This document shows positions 21,346 to 30,571 of a stretch of DNA of 64,000 bases, one piece after another. Positions within the stretch are counted from its first letter, which is position 1; the number at the start of each line of letters is the position of its first letter. Made by a program: the position numbers and the translations under genes. The DNA is from Vagococcus_D sp963518325 (GTDB taxonomy: Bacteria; Bacillota; Bacilli; Lactobacillales; Vagococcaceae), in NCBI RefSeq assembly GCF_963518325.1, contig NZ_CAUQJB010000003.1:186001-250000 (forward strand), read 5' to 3'. The notes under the pieces are model-generated. The model was not told where the DNA came from. It was given only the letters and a program-made list of their open reading frames with translations, and made no database searches.

Positions 21346-22998
21346 ATGACGACAAGGACACAAAAAAGAAATGGCTTTTTTTTGACTTGGTTATTGGTTA
21401 AGAATCGCCTATTAGCTCAAACGGGACTAAACGTCTTCCGCTATGAAACAGACCTTAAGAAAAAGCGTAATAAAAAACTAATGGTGGCTGTGATTGGGTT
21501 GTTATTGCTGATGCTTGTGGGGTATTTGACAAGTATGGCAGTAGGGTATGCGCTTATCGGATTAAATGACTTAACTCCAGGGATTGCCTTGATGATCTGT
21601 AGTGTCATCACTCTCTTTTTTACGATTTTTAAAGCTAACGGGGAATTATTTGGGTTTAATGATTATGAATTAGTCATGTCACTACCGATTTCAGCTCGAG
21701 AGATTATCAATAGTCGGTTTATCAATATGTATCTTTGGAATACCTTTATCAGTGTCTTGGTAATGGGGCCGATGGGGGCTGTTTATGGCTGGTATGGCCG
21801 ACCAGACTGGTATTTTTATCCTCTATGGCTAATAGGTATCTTTTTAAGTAGTTTAATTCCAACGACTATCGCCGCTGTCATTGGGGCAGGAATTACTGCT
21901 ATTTCAACCAAGTTTCGTTATGCCAATGTTGTGGCGACCGTATTATCTTTTCTGCTAGTGATTGGGATTCTAATTGGCAGTATGAGTTTAGGTTCAGTTA
22001 ATTCTTCATTAGGAGGTTTAGTAGACGGCTCTGGTAACTTTGATATCTCAGCATTGTCATCATTGGCACCTGTCATCTCAGATGTGATTAACCGTGTGTA
22101 TCCACCTGCGGGTTTATTTACGGCTGGCGTGGTAGAGGGTCAGTTTGCGAAATATCTGTTGTTTGCGGGGCTGTCGATTGGGTGGTATTTATTATTTGTT
22201 TATCTCTTATCTTTGCGTTACCAGCAAATCAATACAGCCATTACCTCAAGAGCCAATCGGGCCAATTATCAATTGAAGCCGTTAAAGCAAGTGAGCATGG
22301 TAAGTGCGTTGTACAAGAAGACCATGTTGCGCATTTTAAAAAGTACGGTTGTGGCGACCAATCTGTTAATGGGGTGTATCATGGCGATCATTGCCGCCGG
22401 TGCCATGTTGGCGGTTGGCCCGGAAACAGTAGCTCGAACACTGGAAATGCCGGGGATATTACCGATTTTGAAAAGTGCGGCCCCCTTTGTGATTGGGGCC
22501 ATGGCGAGCATGACTAATACGGCATGTGTGTCGCTGGCTTTGGAAGGGAAGACGATCTGGGTGATTAAGTCGCTACCAATTTCTTCCAAAACCTTGTACG
22601 ATAGTTATTTATTAGTTAACTTAAGCTTTACGCTACCAACATCACTGCTTTGTTCGGCCCTAATGGGTGTGGCCCTTAAACCTAACTTATTGGAAACGGT
22701 GGCTCTTTTTGTGACACCTCTAGTGTTTGTCGTTGCTACAGCCGTCATTGGTCTTTTGATTGGCAATCGACTGGCTTATTATGATTGGCAGGAGGAAACG
22801 CAGCTGATTAAGCAAAGTATGATGAGTATGTTAGGCATGCTTGGTGGTTTGGTTGTCGTCGGTCTAGCCGGCGTGGTTGTTAACATCGGTATTATTCCAA
22901 TTGAACCGATTCTTTTAACCTTGATTATCAGCCTCCTTGTAGGGATTCTAACAGTTATTCTATACTTAAACGAAAGACATCGTCCGATTAAGGCATAG
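21346..22998 (+). CDS. ABC-2 type exporter permease
   Basis: 550 residues with about 12 hydrophobic segments arranged as two homologous-looking halves around a polar middle (about residues 290-325). The basic N-terminus before the first helix is long. It is the large single-chain permease type typical of Firmicute exporters, co-transcribed with the ATPase gene. It should export a lipophilic compound, peptide or polymer precursor; nothing in the sequence fixes which. Confidence 0.85.
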   Translation: MTTRTQKRNGFFLTWLLVKNRLLAQTGLNVFRYETDLKKKRNKKLMVAVIGLLLLMLVGYLTSMAVGYALIGLNDLTPGIALMICSVITLFFTIFKANGELFGFNDYELVMSLPISAREIINSRFINMYLWNTFISVLVMGPMGAVYGWYGRPDWYFYPLWLIGIFLSSLIPTTIAAVIGAGITAISTKFRYANVVATVLSFLLVIGILIGSMSLGSVNSSLGGLVDGSGNFDISALSSLAPVISDVINRVYPPAGLFTAGVVEGQFAKYLLFAGLSIGWYLLFVYLLSLRYQQINTAITSRANRANYQLKPLKQVSMVSALYKKTMLRILKSTVVATNLLMGCIMAIIAAGAMLAVGPETVARTLEMPGILPILKSAAPFVIGAMASMTNTACVSLALEGKTIWVIKSLPISSKTLYDSYLLVNLSFTLPTSLLCSALMGVALKPNLLETVALFVTPLVFVVATAVIGLLIGNRLAYYDWQEETQLIKQSMMSMLGMLGGLVVVGLAGVVVNIGIIPIEPILLTLIISLLVGILTVILYLNERHRPIKA

Positions 22999-23127
22999 GC
23001 GTTTCGCCAGAAACCTTGAGGTGAGTTCCGAGTGATTAGTTTAAATCTTTGTCAAACTCTCAAAAAAGAATTGTTCAAATCGGCTTAATCTGCTAAAGTA
23101 GATAAGTTGAGAAGGAGAGTAGGTAAG

Positions 23128-24720
23128 ATGAAAAAGAAATTAGTTGTTGGCACATTTTGGTTGTCATTCGCTAATATGTTCTCCAAAATATTGGGCATAA
23201 TCTACATCATTCCTTGGTTAGCCATGATGGGCAGCCAACAAGAAGGATTGGAGGCGCAAGCTTTATATAACGTGGCCTATGTGCCTTATGCCTTATTTCT
23301 AACTCTTGGGACAGCTGGCTTTCCAAGCGCCATTGCTAAGCAAGTGGCAGAATACAATGGCAAAAATAATTTTCGAACTAGTTTAAATGTACTGAAAGTC
23401 AGCGGACTACTAATGGCTGCAACTGGCATAGTCTCGGCATTGTTAATGTATGTCTTGGCACCTGTTTTAGCGAGAAATAGTCCGGTTAGTAATATTGAGG
23501 ACGCGATTATGTGTATTCGATCACTGTGTCCATCCTTAGCAATTATTCCCATTTTAAGCGTGTTTCGGGGGTTTTTTCAAGGAAATAATGATTTAAAACC
23601 TTTTAGCTTATCGCAAATCTTAGAGCAATTCGGTCGGGTCGTCTTTATCTTAGGCTTTACCTATTTTATTTTGCAAGTTAATCAGGGCAATATTGCCGAA
23701 GCAGTCAAGCTCAGTACCTTTGCCTCTTTTATCGGTGGGGTGTTAGCACTCTTATACCTTGTAATCTACGTCTACCGAAGACGTCAGCAGTATCGCCGGA
23801 AAATAAGTGAGAGTTTACCCGTGCTACCTGTATCGGTCAAACAATTAGTGAGCGCCATAATCAAAGAATCGATTCCTTTTGTGATTATCGGTTCAGCCAT
23901 TACCTTAACTCAGTTGATTGATCAGCTGATGTTAAAGGAAATATTAATAGCAAAAGGTGGCTTTACCCTCAAGGAAATTGAATTTTTATTTAGTCAGTCA
24001 TCAGCTAATCCCAATAAGTTAACCGCTTTGGTAATTGCGTTAGCGGCTTCAGTTGGCAGCGCCTCGTTACCGTTAATCGCTGAGATAGGAAAACGTAATC
24101 GCAGTGAATTAGAGGGGGCAGTGGCTGATAGTCTGCGCATGACGTTAATGATGTTAATCCCAATGGCAATTGGTTTGATGGTCTTAGCGCAACCGGCTTA
24201 TCGTTTGATTTTTGGTCCTGATAAGCAAGGAGGGAATTACTTAGTCGTAGCTATTTTTGCGGCAGTGGCTTTTTCTTTGTTTGCTACTGTTTTTACGATT
24301 ATCCAATCTCTGGGGGAACATCGTTTGGCTCTTAGCTATTTTGGTTATGGCTTGCTGGCTAAGGTGATCTTGCAAGTGCCTTGTATTTATTTCTTGGAGG
24401 GCTATGGAGCGAATGTGGCGTCAACCCTTTCCTTTGGATTGATTACCATCATGGCTTATCAACGTTTAGTACATCAATACGCCATTCGACCGTTGTATTA
24501 TGTTCGCCGTAATATCGGCAGAGTTCTTGCTGGTAGTGTGATAATGGGAATGGTTTGTTATGTGGCAGGCCGTGTGTTACAGCAATATCTGGTTTTGAAT
24601 TCATGGATGGCTAGTCTTCTTTATTCACTGATGGTAGCCAGTATTGGCATTATGGTCTATGGTCTGATTGTTTTCCGAAAAACCGCCAAGCATTATTATG
24701 TCGCCTATAAAAATAAATAA
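23128..24720 (+). CDS. Polysaccharide/lipid-linked oligosaccharide flippase (MOP superfamily, YtgP/SpoVB-like)
   Basis: About 530 residues from the ATG at 23128 after GAAGGAGAG, with 14 predicted membrane helices. The start (GTFWLSFANMFSKILGIIYIIPWL) and the SRVFRGFFQG-type segment (SVFRGFFQGNNDLKP) are characteristic of the SpoVB/YtgP branch of the MOP superfamily. Members flip lipid-linked cell-wall precursors; some YtgP proteins act as lipid II flippases like MurJ. A TTGTTC/TAAAGT promoter with a 17-base spacer precedes it at about 23072-23100. It is a single gene with a hairpin after it. Confidence 0.88.
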   Translation: MKKKLVVGTFWLSFANMFSKILGIIYIIPWLAMMGSQQEGLEAQALYNVAYVPYALFLTLGTAGFPSAIAKQVAEYNGKNNFRTSLNVLKVSGLLMAATGIVSALLMYVLAPVLARNSPVSNIEDAIMCIRSLCPSLAIIPILSVFRGFFQGNNDLKPFSLSQILEQFGRVVFILGFTYFILQVNQGNIAEAVKLSTFASFIGGVLALLYLVIYVYRRRQQYRRKISESLPVLPVSVKQLVSAIIKESIPFVIIGSAITLTQLIDQLMLKEILIAKGGFTLKEIEFLFSQSSANPNKLTALVIALAASVGSASLPLIAEIGKRNRSELEGAVADSLRMTLMMLIPMAIGLMVLAQPAYRLIFGPDKQGGNYLVVAIFAAVAFSLFATVFTIIQSLGEHRLALSYFGYGLLAKVILQVPCIYFLEGYGANVASTLSFGLITIMAYQRLVHQYAIRPLYYVRRNIGRVLAGSVIMGMVCYVAGRVLQQYLVLNSWMASLLYSLMVASIGIMVYGLIVFRKTAKHYYVAYKNK

Positions 24721-24748
24721 AGAGGCTGGGACTATTGTCCCAGCCTCT
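24721..24748 (+). terminator. Hairpin after the flippase gene
   Basis: AGAGGCTGGGAC pairs perfectly with GTCCCAGCCTCT around TATT. The T run that follows is interrupted (GATACTTTTAC). Confidence 0.75.
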
Positions 24749-25014
24749 GATACTTTTACGAACATTGTGCGATAAACGCGCTCCAAAAGTCTGCTTGTTT
24801 CGATCTCAACAAATTCTAAATGCTGCCGTTATTCTTAGGTCTTTAGACTTTAGAGGTGAGGGACACTTTACTTCGTTTCGTTATCCTAAATTTCGAAGCA
24901 AGTAAACTTGCAGGAGTGAAGGTATCGTAACTTATGCAGTGCTGGGAGCATGTGTTTATCTGTGACGAGTTGTCCAACGAGGAAACAAAATGACTGTATA
25001 TCCCAGCTTGTGTT
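24749..25014. other. Non-coding stretch with structure
   Basis: There is no convincing ORF. It holds an inverted copy of the dispersed repeat (24814-24880) and a pair GCTGGGA (about 24942) / TCCCAGC (about 25001) that could close a hairpin of about 65 bases. An RNA element is possible but unproven. Confidence 0.4.
24814..24880 (-). repeat. Dispersed intergenic repeat, copy C (inverted)
   Basis: Read on the minus strand, AAGAATAACGGCAGCATTTA and an upstream AGTGTCCCTCACCTCTAA block match copy B at 18040-18090 with substitutions. It is more diverged than copies A and B. Confidence 0.5.
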
Positions 25015-25389
25015 TTATGGGAAAAGGAGTTTAGACTGTTGCAAATAATCGATCTGATAGTGCGTCGCTAGGTTGCGTAATAAAGGGGCGACCTCATCCC
25101 TTGTTAAGGTCAGACTAGCTAATGTTTGTTGGAAGACCTTCTTTTCATCGGCCGTGGCGACTCTTTTAAAATAACCCCAGACATGCTGATAAGCATTTCT
25201 CAGACTACCAAGAGTGGGGTTAGTCCTTTGAGCTTCTTCCAAGAGTGAGTGAAACTGGGCGTCTTTTTGGGGACTCCATTGATTACCTGAAAAAAGTTGA
25301 CGAATATCGTTGTATTGTTGTTGAGAACGGGACATGACGTAATACTTCCAAGTGGCCCATTCTTGTTGAATGCGTGCATCGATTGACAT
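25015..25389 (-). CDS. DUF1722 (YbgA-like) protein
   Basis: 124 residues. It matches the DUF1722/YbgA domain: WATWKYYVMSRSQQQYNDIRQLF near the start, LGSLRNAYQHVWGYFKRVATADEKK in the middle, and LLRNLATHYQIDYLQQSKLLFP at the end. It is a soluble, helical, stand-alone domain of unknown activity; in other bacteria it is often fused to a DUF523 domain, absent here. No operon partners. Confidence 0.8.
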   Translation of the reverse strand: MSIDARIQQEWATWKYYVMSRSQQQYNDIRQLFSGNQWSPQKDAQFHSLLEEAQRTNPTLGSLRNAYQHVWGYFKRVATADEKKVFQQTLASLTLTRDEVAPLLRNLATHYQIDYLQQSKLLFP

Positions 25390-25602
25390 TTAATCCTCCT
25401 TTTGATTGAAGTTTAGGTTTATTTGGTGAAACAAACGAGTTTTTCAACATATTATTCATATAGTATCAATCTTATTAGTGATTATTGCAACTTAAACAAC
25501 CTGAGATGTAACCTAAACAAAAGCTCTTGTTGCTGTGATTGGGCCTTGTTAGACTGAATTTAGTTAAGTCAGGAATCAACTGGTAAAAAAGGAAACCAAT
25601 GG

Positions 25603-25781
25603 ATGAATGAAATAGTTAAAGGGACAAAGATTGGAAGGCCTGGTTATGTTGTCTGTCTGTCGTTTTTTTTTTTGCTGAGGTTCATCCAAATAGTTACTGG
25701 GATATATTTGTGTCAACCTTGATTCCTTTTGTGATGGGAGCCTTGATTTATTACGGGGCTTGTATTATCAGGGAACTGTGA
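25603..25781 (+). pseudogene. Small membrane protein gene interrupted at a T11 tract
   Basis: From the ATG at 25603 (after AAAAAAGGAAA) the frame reads a short polar N-terminus and a hydrophobic VVCLSFFFL. At an 11-base T run (25663-25673) it shifts out of frame. In the next frame it continues naturally: AEVHPNSYWDIFVSTLIPFV and then MGALIYYGACIIREL before a TGA. With one more T, or two fewer, the gene would encode a two-helix membrane protein of about 59 residues. This may be slippage-based on/off switching, real decay or a sequencing error. Confidence 0.6.
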
Positions 25782-25814
25782 TAATCGAGTGTTAAAACAG
25801 GTTCAGGCAAAGAC

Positions 25815-25855
25815 AAAAAAGATCAGACCATCGGAGTGATAGTCTGATCTTTTTT
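25815..25855. terminator. Terminator between the small membrane gene and the histidine kinase gene
   Basis: AAAAAAGATCAGAC pairs perfectly with GTCTGATCTTTTTT. It works in both directions and lies at the 3' end of the kinase gene on the minus strand. Confidence 0.85.
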
Positions 25856-27158
25856 ATGTGTTGACAGGAAAGAGCACTTTTAAGGAAAACCAGTTATTTT
25901 CGGCGGTGACGCTCATATTGCCTTCATACTTGTCAGCAATGTAAGAAATGCTTTTTAGACCATAGCCATGATAGTCCTTATTGGATTTAGTGGTTTGAGG
26001 CAAACCGGCAGAGAGCTCAATCTGATCAGCTGCATAGTTTTCAACTAAAATCATAGCGAAGTTGCCCCGATTAAAGACTCTTAAATTAACGAGACGCTGC
26101 TCACTGTCTGGTAAGCGCAAGACGGCTTCTGTGGCGTTATCTAAGGCATTACCAAAGAGACTGCAAATATCCATGGTATCCATAAAGTTTAGTAGTTGGC
26201 CGTCAACAATACATGTAAAGCGAATATTATGTTCGATGCAATAAATATTTTTTCGTGAAAGAATCGTATCTAAAATCCCGTTGCCGGTATGGATGTCAGA
26301 GCTAAAGGTGTTGAGAACCTGAGTCATTTCATCGAGATAAGCTTCCTTTTTTTCGGAGTTTTCTTCCATGCGAATAATCTCTATTTGGTGTTTTAGATCG
26401 TGAAACTTTTGTTCAATCAAGCCGGCACTTTCCTTATAGGCTACATATTGCTCGTAGTGATTTTGGAAAATGTTATTCACCGCTTTTAATTCATTTTGCA
26501 AATGGTGCTCATACAATTGTTTTTCCTGCATATAGAGGATACAAATACCGCAAAAGTTAATCAGGGTCCGGACGAGAAAGACCGATAAAGGATCACCAAA
26601 GGAGTAAGTAGTCCTTGCCAACAGAAACCCAATATTGCTGATAGCAAAGATGATAATAGCTGTCAGGATGGCAATAAAGACATTGCGATTTTGAAGCGTT
26701 AAGGAAATGTCAATTTGATGGACACGGTGCTCAAAAAAGTAAATAATCCCTAATATAAGCAAGTACCAAAAGAGATTGGTTCCAATGGCTACATATGGAT
26801 TATCTGGAAAGGAATCAAGGAAGATGTGACAATACATCTGCCAAGCAAAGGCGGCCATAAACTCTGCGACAATAAAGGCTTTGGCACAGAGGTAACTAGC
26901 ATTTTTTAGGTTGATAACACTACATGCCAGAATGGTTAAAAACATCCAGAGGACATTCAATGCCATGCCGACAATCCAAAAGGCCAGTGGCCAGCTACTG
27001 ACAAAGAGTTGCAAGAGAAACTGACCGATGCCCATTAAGATAAAAACAACTGGCCAGCGGTGGCGTTTAGTAAGGGGCAAAATAAAAATCAAACAGGTTA
27101 ACCATTCAGCCAAAGCTGTATAGTAGCGGGGAATATTAGGCAGCACGTCTTGAATCAT
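25854..27158 (-). CDS. AgrC-type (GHKL) sensor histidine kinase
   Basis: 434 residues. The first 190 contain about six membrane helices with no large external domain, as in AgrC/FsrC-type peptide sensors. A dimerisation helix follows, with the likely phospho-acceptor His in EQKFHDLKHQIEIIR. The GHKL ATPase has an N box (LFGNALDNATEAV) and G box (GYGLKSI). Its ATG overlaps the stop of the LytTR regulator gene by 4 bases, so the pair is translationally coupled. I found no AgrD- or AgrB-like gene beside it, so the signal could be a peptide encoded elsewhere or something else. Confidence 0.9.
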   Translation of the reverse strand: MIQDVLPNIPRYYTALAEWLTCLIFILPLTKRHRWPVVFILMGIGQFLLQLFVSSWPLAFWIVGMALNVLWMFLTILACSVINLKNASYLCAKAFIVAEFMAAFAWQMYCHIFLDSFPDNPYVAIGTNLFWYLLILGIIYFFEHRVHQIDISLTLQNRNVFIAILTAIIIFAISNIGFLLARTTYSFGDPLSVFLVRTLINFCGICILYMQEKQLYEHHLQNELKAVNNIFQNHYEQYVAYKESAGLIEQKFHDLKHQIEIIRMEENSEKKEAYLDEMTQVLNTFSSDIHTGNGILDTILSRKNIYCIEHNIRFTCIVDGQLLNFMDTMDICSLFGNALDNATEAVLRLPDSEQRLVNLRVFNRGNFAMILVENYAADQIELSAGLPQTTKSNKDYHGYGLKSISYIADKYEGNMSVTAENNWFSLKVLFPVNT

Positions 27159-27862
27159 GAGAGGTCATCTCCGATATAATTAGTTAAGGATTCAAGAAAT
27201 TCTTTTTTTCTTGGGCGGCTGATTTGCAAGTCATAACGACCGACTTTGGCAATGTTTTTTTCAATGCCTGAGACATGCTTTAAATTCACTAAATAACAAT
27301 TATTGCAACGGAAAAAGCCGTCTTCCTTTAGTTTTTGTTCCATATGTTTCATGGCATCTAAAATTGTATAGGTTTGTTCAAGAGTATGAAGTTTTAAATA
27401 ATGGCCATCGCTTTCCACGAATACCAGCTCGTTGAGATTGATTTTTTTAAAGCCACTACTGGCTTTAATCGTCAGGTGTTTGTGTTCTTGGTTGGCCTGT
27501 TTCTTTAAGAGCTTTTTAAAGTGTTCACTAAAGTTGAAATAATTGAGTGGTTTTAGTAGAAAATCCACGGCATTTACGGCATAGCCTTCAATCGCAAACT
27601 GGACATAGTTAGTAATAAAGACAATCATCACGGCCTCATCCACTAGGCGGATTTTTTTTGCCGCGGTCATGCCATCCATGATTTCCATTTCCACATCGAA
27701 GTAAATAATATCGTAATTACTTTGATAATTGTCAACAATGCTGAGACCATTAGGATACCAATCGATGGTACAGCTAAGGTGATGATCGCTAGAAAAAGTA
27801 TTGATATGTTGTTCCAATGTGAGTCGATTGGCTTCATTATCTTCGACAATCGCAATGCGCAT
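27155..27862 (-). CDS. LytTR family response regulator (AgrA-like)
   Basis: 235 residues. The receiver has acidic ED at 7-8 and phospho-acceptor Asp56 (YFDVEM). The LytTR DNA-binding domain (about 130-235) has NELVFVESDGHYLKLHT and FFRCNNCYLVNLKHV. The final KVGRYDLQISRPRKKEFL is typical of AgrA-like regulators. These bind paired 9-bp direct repeats upstream of targets. It is encoded just before its sensor. Target genes are unknown; the adjacent GH3 gene is divergent but shows a cre-type rather than an obvious LytTR site. Confidence 0.92.
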   Translation of the reverse strand: MRIAIVEDNEANRLTLEQHINTFSSDHHLSCTIDWYPNGLSIVDNYQSNYDIIYFDVEMEIMDGMTAAKKIRLVDEAVMIVFITNYVQFAIEGYAVNAVDFLLKPLNYFNFSEHFKKLLKKQANQEHKHLTIKASSGFKKINLNELVFVESDGHYLKLHTLEQTYTILDAMKHMEQKLKEDGFFRCNNCYLVNLKHVSGIEKNIAKVGRYDLQISRPRKKEFLESLTNYIGDDLS

Positions 27863-28012
27863 AATAATCCCCCATAATCTCCCCTTTAGATAAGGGGTGC
27901 TTTTGAGAAACAGTATAACAAAATTATCAAGCTTGTGCTATAGCCAACAGGACTGATTGGCTGACTTCAATGACAGAAAATGAATGAAATGGTTCAAGTT
28001 ATGCAGGTGTGA

Positions 28013-28040
28013 TTGCAAACGTTTCCCCTGATGTTATACT
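28013..28040 (+). promoter_or_regulatory. GH3 promoter with overlapping cre-like site
   Basis: TTGCAA (28013-28018), a 16-base spacer and TATACT (28035-28040). TGCAAACGTTTCCC (28014-28027) resembles a catabolite responsive element (matches TGNAANCGNNNNCN) and covers the -35, so CcpA would repress. Confidence 0.65.
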
Positions 28041-28132
28041 GAAAATAAGAGATAAAATGGCGAAACCAACCATTTTCAGGAGCAACTAGTGGGTCTGGGA
28101 CAGACAGGGTGGTTGAAAGGAGAAACAGAATA

Positions 28133-30535
28133 ATGAAAAATAAACAATTGATTGAACAATTAGATTTAACTCAAAAAGCTTTTTTGATGTCAGGAGCAAG
28201 TACATGGGAAACCGTTCCTTATGAGGCTTTAGGAATTCCCTCAATCTTTCTGTCAGACGGGCCCCACGGTTTACGAAAACAAGAAGGGGCCGCGGATCAT
28301 TTAGGCTTAAATGCCAGTTTGAAGGCGACATGCTTTCCCACAGCGGCAACGATTGCCAACAGTTGGGATCCCGAAATTGGTGAGGCAATCGGCCGTAGTT
28401 TAGGGGCGGAAGCTCGTAACAATGATGTTCATGTTGTATTGGGGCCAGGTCTGAACATCAAGCGGCACCCGTTTTGCGGTCGCAATTTTGAATACTTTAG
28501 TGAAGATCCTTATCAGGCAGGGAAGATGGCTGCGGCTTACACTCGGGGAATCCAAGAAAATGGCGTTGTGGCTTGTCCGAAACATTTGGCAGCCAATAGT
28601 CAAGAGACTCGTCGCATGACTACTGACTCAATTGTGGATGAGCGAACCTTAAGAGAAATCTATTTAACTGGATTTGAAATAGCTGTAAAAGAAGGTCAAG
28701 CCAAATCTGTTATGACGGCCTATAATCGGTTGAATGGGGTCTACGCCAATGAAGATAAGTGGCTGTTACGGGACGTTCTGGTTGAGGAATGGGGCTTTGA
28801 TGGCTTTGTGGTGTCTGACTGGGGAGGCAGTAATGACCATGTCTTAGGGGTGGCGGCAGGCAGTCATTTGGAAATGCCAACGACTGGTGTTAACGGAGCA
28901 AAAGAACTGGTCGAAGCCGTTAAATCTGGCCGTTTATCTGAGGAGGTCCTCGATCAGCGGGTCGATGAATTATTGACAGTTCTTTTAGCAACAGCTAGTC
29001 TTAATTATCAAAAAAGCCCAGATACCTTAGAAGACCACCATCAAGTGGCTAAGAAAGCCGCAAGAGAGAGCGTGGTGTTATTAAAAAACCAAGAGGTCCT
29101 ACCCTTGAAAGCAAAAGCTCAGGTTGGGATCATCGGTGATTTTGCTGAGACGCCAAGGTACCAAGGGGCAGGTTCGTCGGTGGTTAATCCGACTCGATTA
29201 GATACAACTTTAGAAGTGATAGATTCTTACGACCTTGACTATCAGGGATTTGCCAAAGGCTATCATCGAAGTTTTAAAGAGGATCAGGAACTGATTGATG
29301 AAGCGGTGGCTTTGGCCAAACGAGTTGAGACGGTTTTGCTATACATCGGTCTGGATGAAATCAGTGAATCAGAAGGCTTGGATCGTAGTACATTGTCCTT
29401 ACCTGCTAATCAGCTTGGGTTGATTAAGGCTGTCACAGCAGTTAATTCACAGGTGATAACGATAATTTCGGCGGGTTCGGTGATTGACATGGCTTGGGAT
29501 CAAGACGTTCAAGGGGTTCTTCATGGCTATTTAGCTGGACAGGCAGGCCCTAGTGCCATGTTGGATGTGATTGTGGGGAAAGCCACTCCTAGTGGTAAAC
29601 TGAGTGAAACTTATCCTCATGATTACCTGCAACTACCTTCTGCTAGAGACTACCCAAGCGCAACCAATCAAACTGTTTATCAAGAAGGCCCTTATATTGG
29701 TTATCGTTATTTTGAAACGGTTCAAAAAGAGGTCAAATATCCTTTTGGTTTTGGCTTAAGTTACACTCAGTTTGGTTATTCTGACTTGACCGTCAGTGAG
29801 ACAGGAATCAGTTGTTTGATCAAAAATGAAGGTCAGTATGATGGAGCTGAAGTGGTTCAACTATACGTTTCCAAAGGATCAGAGGTCATCTATCGCCCCT
29901 TTAAAGAGCTGAAAGGTTTCAAGAAAGTTTTTCTGAAGGCTGGGGAAAGTCAGCGCATTGAGATTCCTTTTGATGACAAGACCTTTCGTTATTACAATAT
30001 TCTGACTCAGGAGTGGGCTGTTGAGCCAGGTGACTATGATTTGTTAGTAGGTGCTAGCGTTCAGGATATTCGGTTGAAGGGCAGTATTCAGCAAGTGGGG
30101 GAGGTGAGTTCGCCTTATGAACTAGAATCGATACCCCATTACTTTAGTGGGAAGGTGACTGATGTTAGTCTGGCTGAGTTTGAAGAATTATTAGGGCGAG
30201 AGGTTCGACTCTTGCCATTTACTAAAGGCCAAGAGTTGTTTTTGAATGATTCAATCAGTCAGTTGGTTTATGCCAAAAGTGGATTAGCTCGCCTTGTGTA
30301 TCGGATTTTGGATGGGATGCTAGAGCGCAGTGAAAAGAAGGGGAAACCTAACTTAAATGTGTTATTTATTTATAATATGACCTTTAGAGCTGTCGGTAAG
30401 ATGACCAACGGCATGGCCAATCAGGACATGATGGAAGCTGTTTTAGTGATGGTCAATGGTCGTTTCTGGGCTGGCTTTGGCCAGTTAGTAGGAGCCTTTC
30501 GTCGCAATCGAAAATTGCAAAAAAGAGGAATCTAA
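28133..30535 (+). CDS. GH3 family beta-glycosidase (cytoplasmic)
   Basis: 800 residues from the ATG at 28133 after AAAGGAGAAA; an upstream in-frame ATG adds 8 residues without an RBS. It has the classical GH3 order: N-terminal barrel with substrate-binding GPHGLRKQ and KHLAANSQETRR and nucleophile Asp229 in VVSDWGG. A second alpha/beta domain (ESVVLLKNQEVLPL) and a fibronectin III-like domain (PFGFGLSYTQFGYSDL) follow. An extra C-terminal region of about 110 residues, helical and basic, has no function I can name. With no signal peptide it acts inside the cell, probably as a beta-glucosidase. Confidence 0.92.
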   Translation: MKNKQLIEQLDLTQKAFLMSGASTWETVPYEALGIPSIFLSDGPHGLRKQEGAADHLGLNASLKATCFPTAATIANSWDPEIGEAIGRSLGAEARNNDVHVVLGPGLNIKRHPFCGRNFEYFSEDPYQAGKMAAAYTRGIQENGVVACPKHLAANSQETRRMTTDSIVDERTLREIYLTGFEIAVKEGQAKSVMTAYNRLNGVYANEDKWLLRDVLVEEWGFDGFVVSDWGGSNDHVLGVAAGSHLEMPTTGVNGAKELVEAVKSGRLSEEVLDQRVDELLTVLLATASLNYQKSPDTLEDHHQVAKKAARESVVLLKNQEVLPLKAKAQVGIIGDFAETPRYQGAGSSVVNPTRLDTTLEVIDSYDLDYQGFAKGYHRSFKEDQELIDEAVALAKRVETVLLYIGLDEISESEGLDRSTLSLPANQLGLIKAVTAVNSQVITIISAGSVIDMAWDQDVQGVLHGYLAGQAGPSAMLDVIVGKATPSGKLSETYPHDYLQLPSARDYPSATNQTVYQEGPYIGYRYFETVQKEVKYPFGFGLSYTQFGYSDLTVSETGISCLIKNEGQYDGAEVVQLYVSKGSEVIYRPFKELKGFKKVFLKAGESQRIEIPFDDKTFRYYNILTQEWAVEPGDYDLLVGASVQDIRLKGSIQQVGEVSSPYELESIPHYFSGKVTDVSLAEFEELLGREVRLLPFTKGQELFLNDSISQLVYAKSGLARLVYRILDGMLERSEKKGKPNLNVLFIYNMTFRAVGKMTNGMANQDMMEAVLVMVNGRFWAGFGQLVGAFRRNRKLQKRGI

Positions 30536-30571
30536 GCTACACTATACTATACTTGTAAAGGTGATTAACCA

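Noticed and set aside
24721..25014. Insertion sequence remnant
   Set aside because: Inverted-looking CTGGGA/TCCCAG ends are present, but there is no transposase fragment and no target duplication that I can see.
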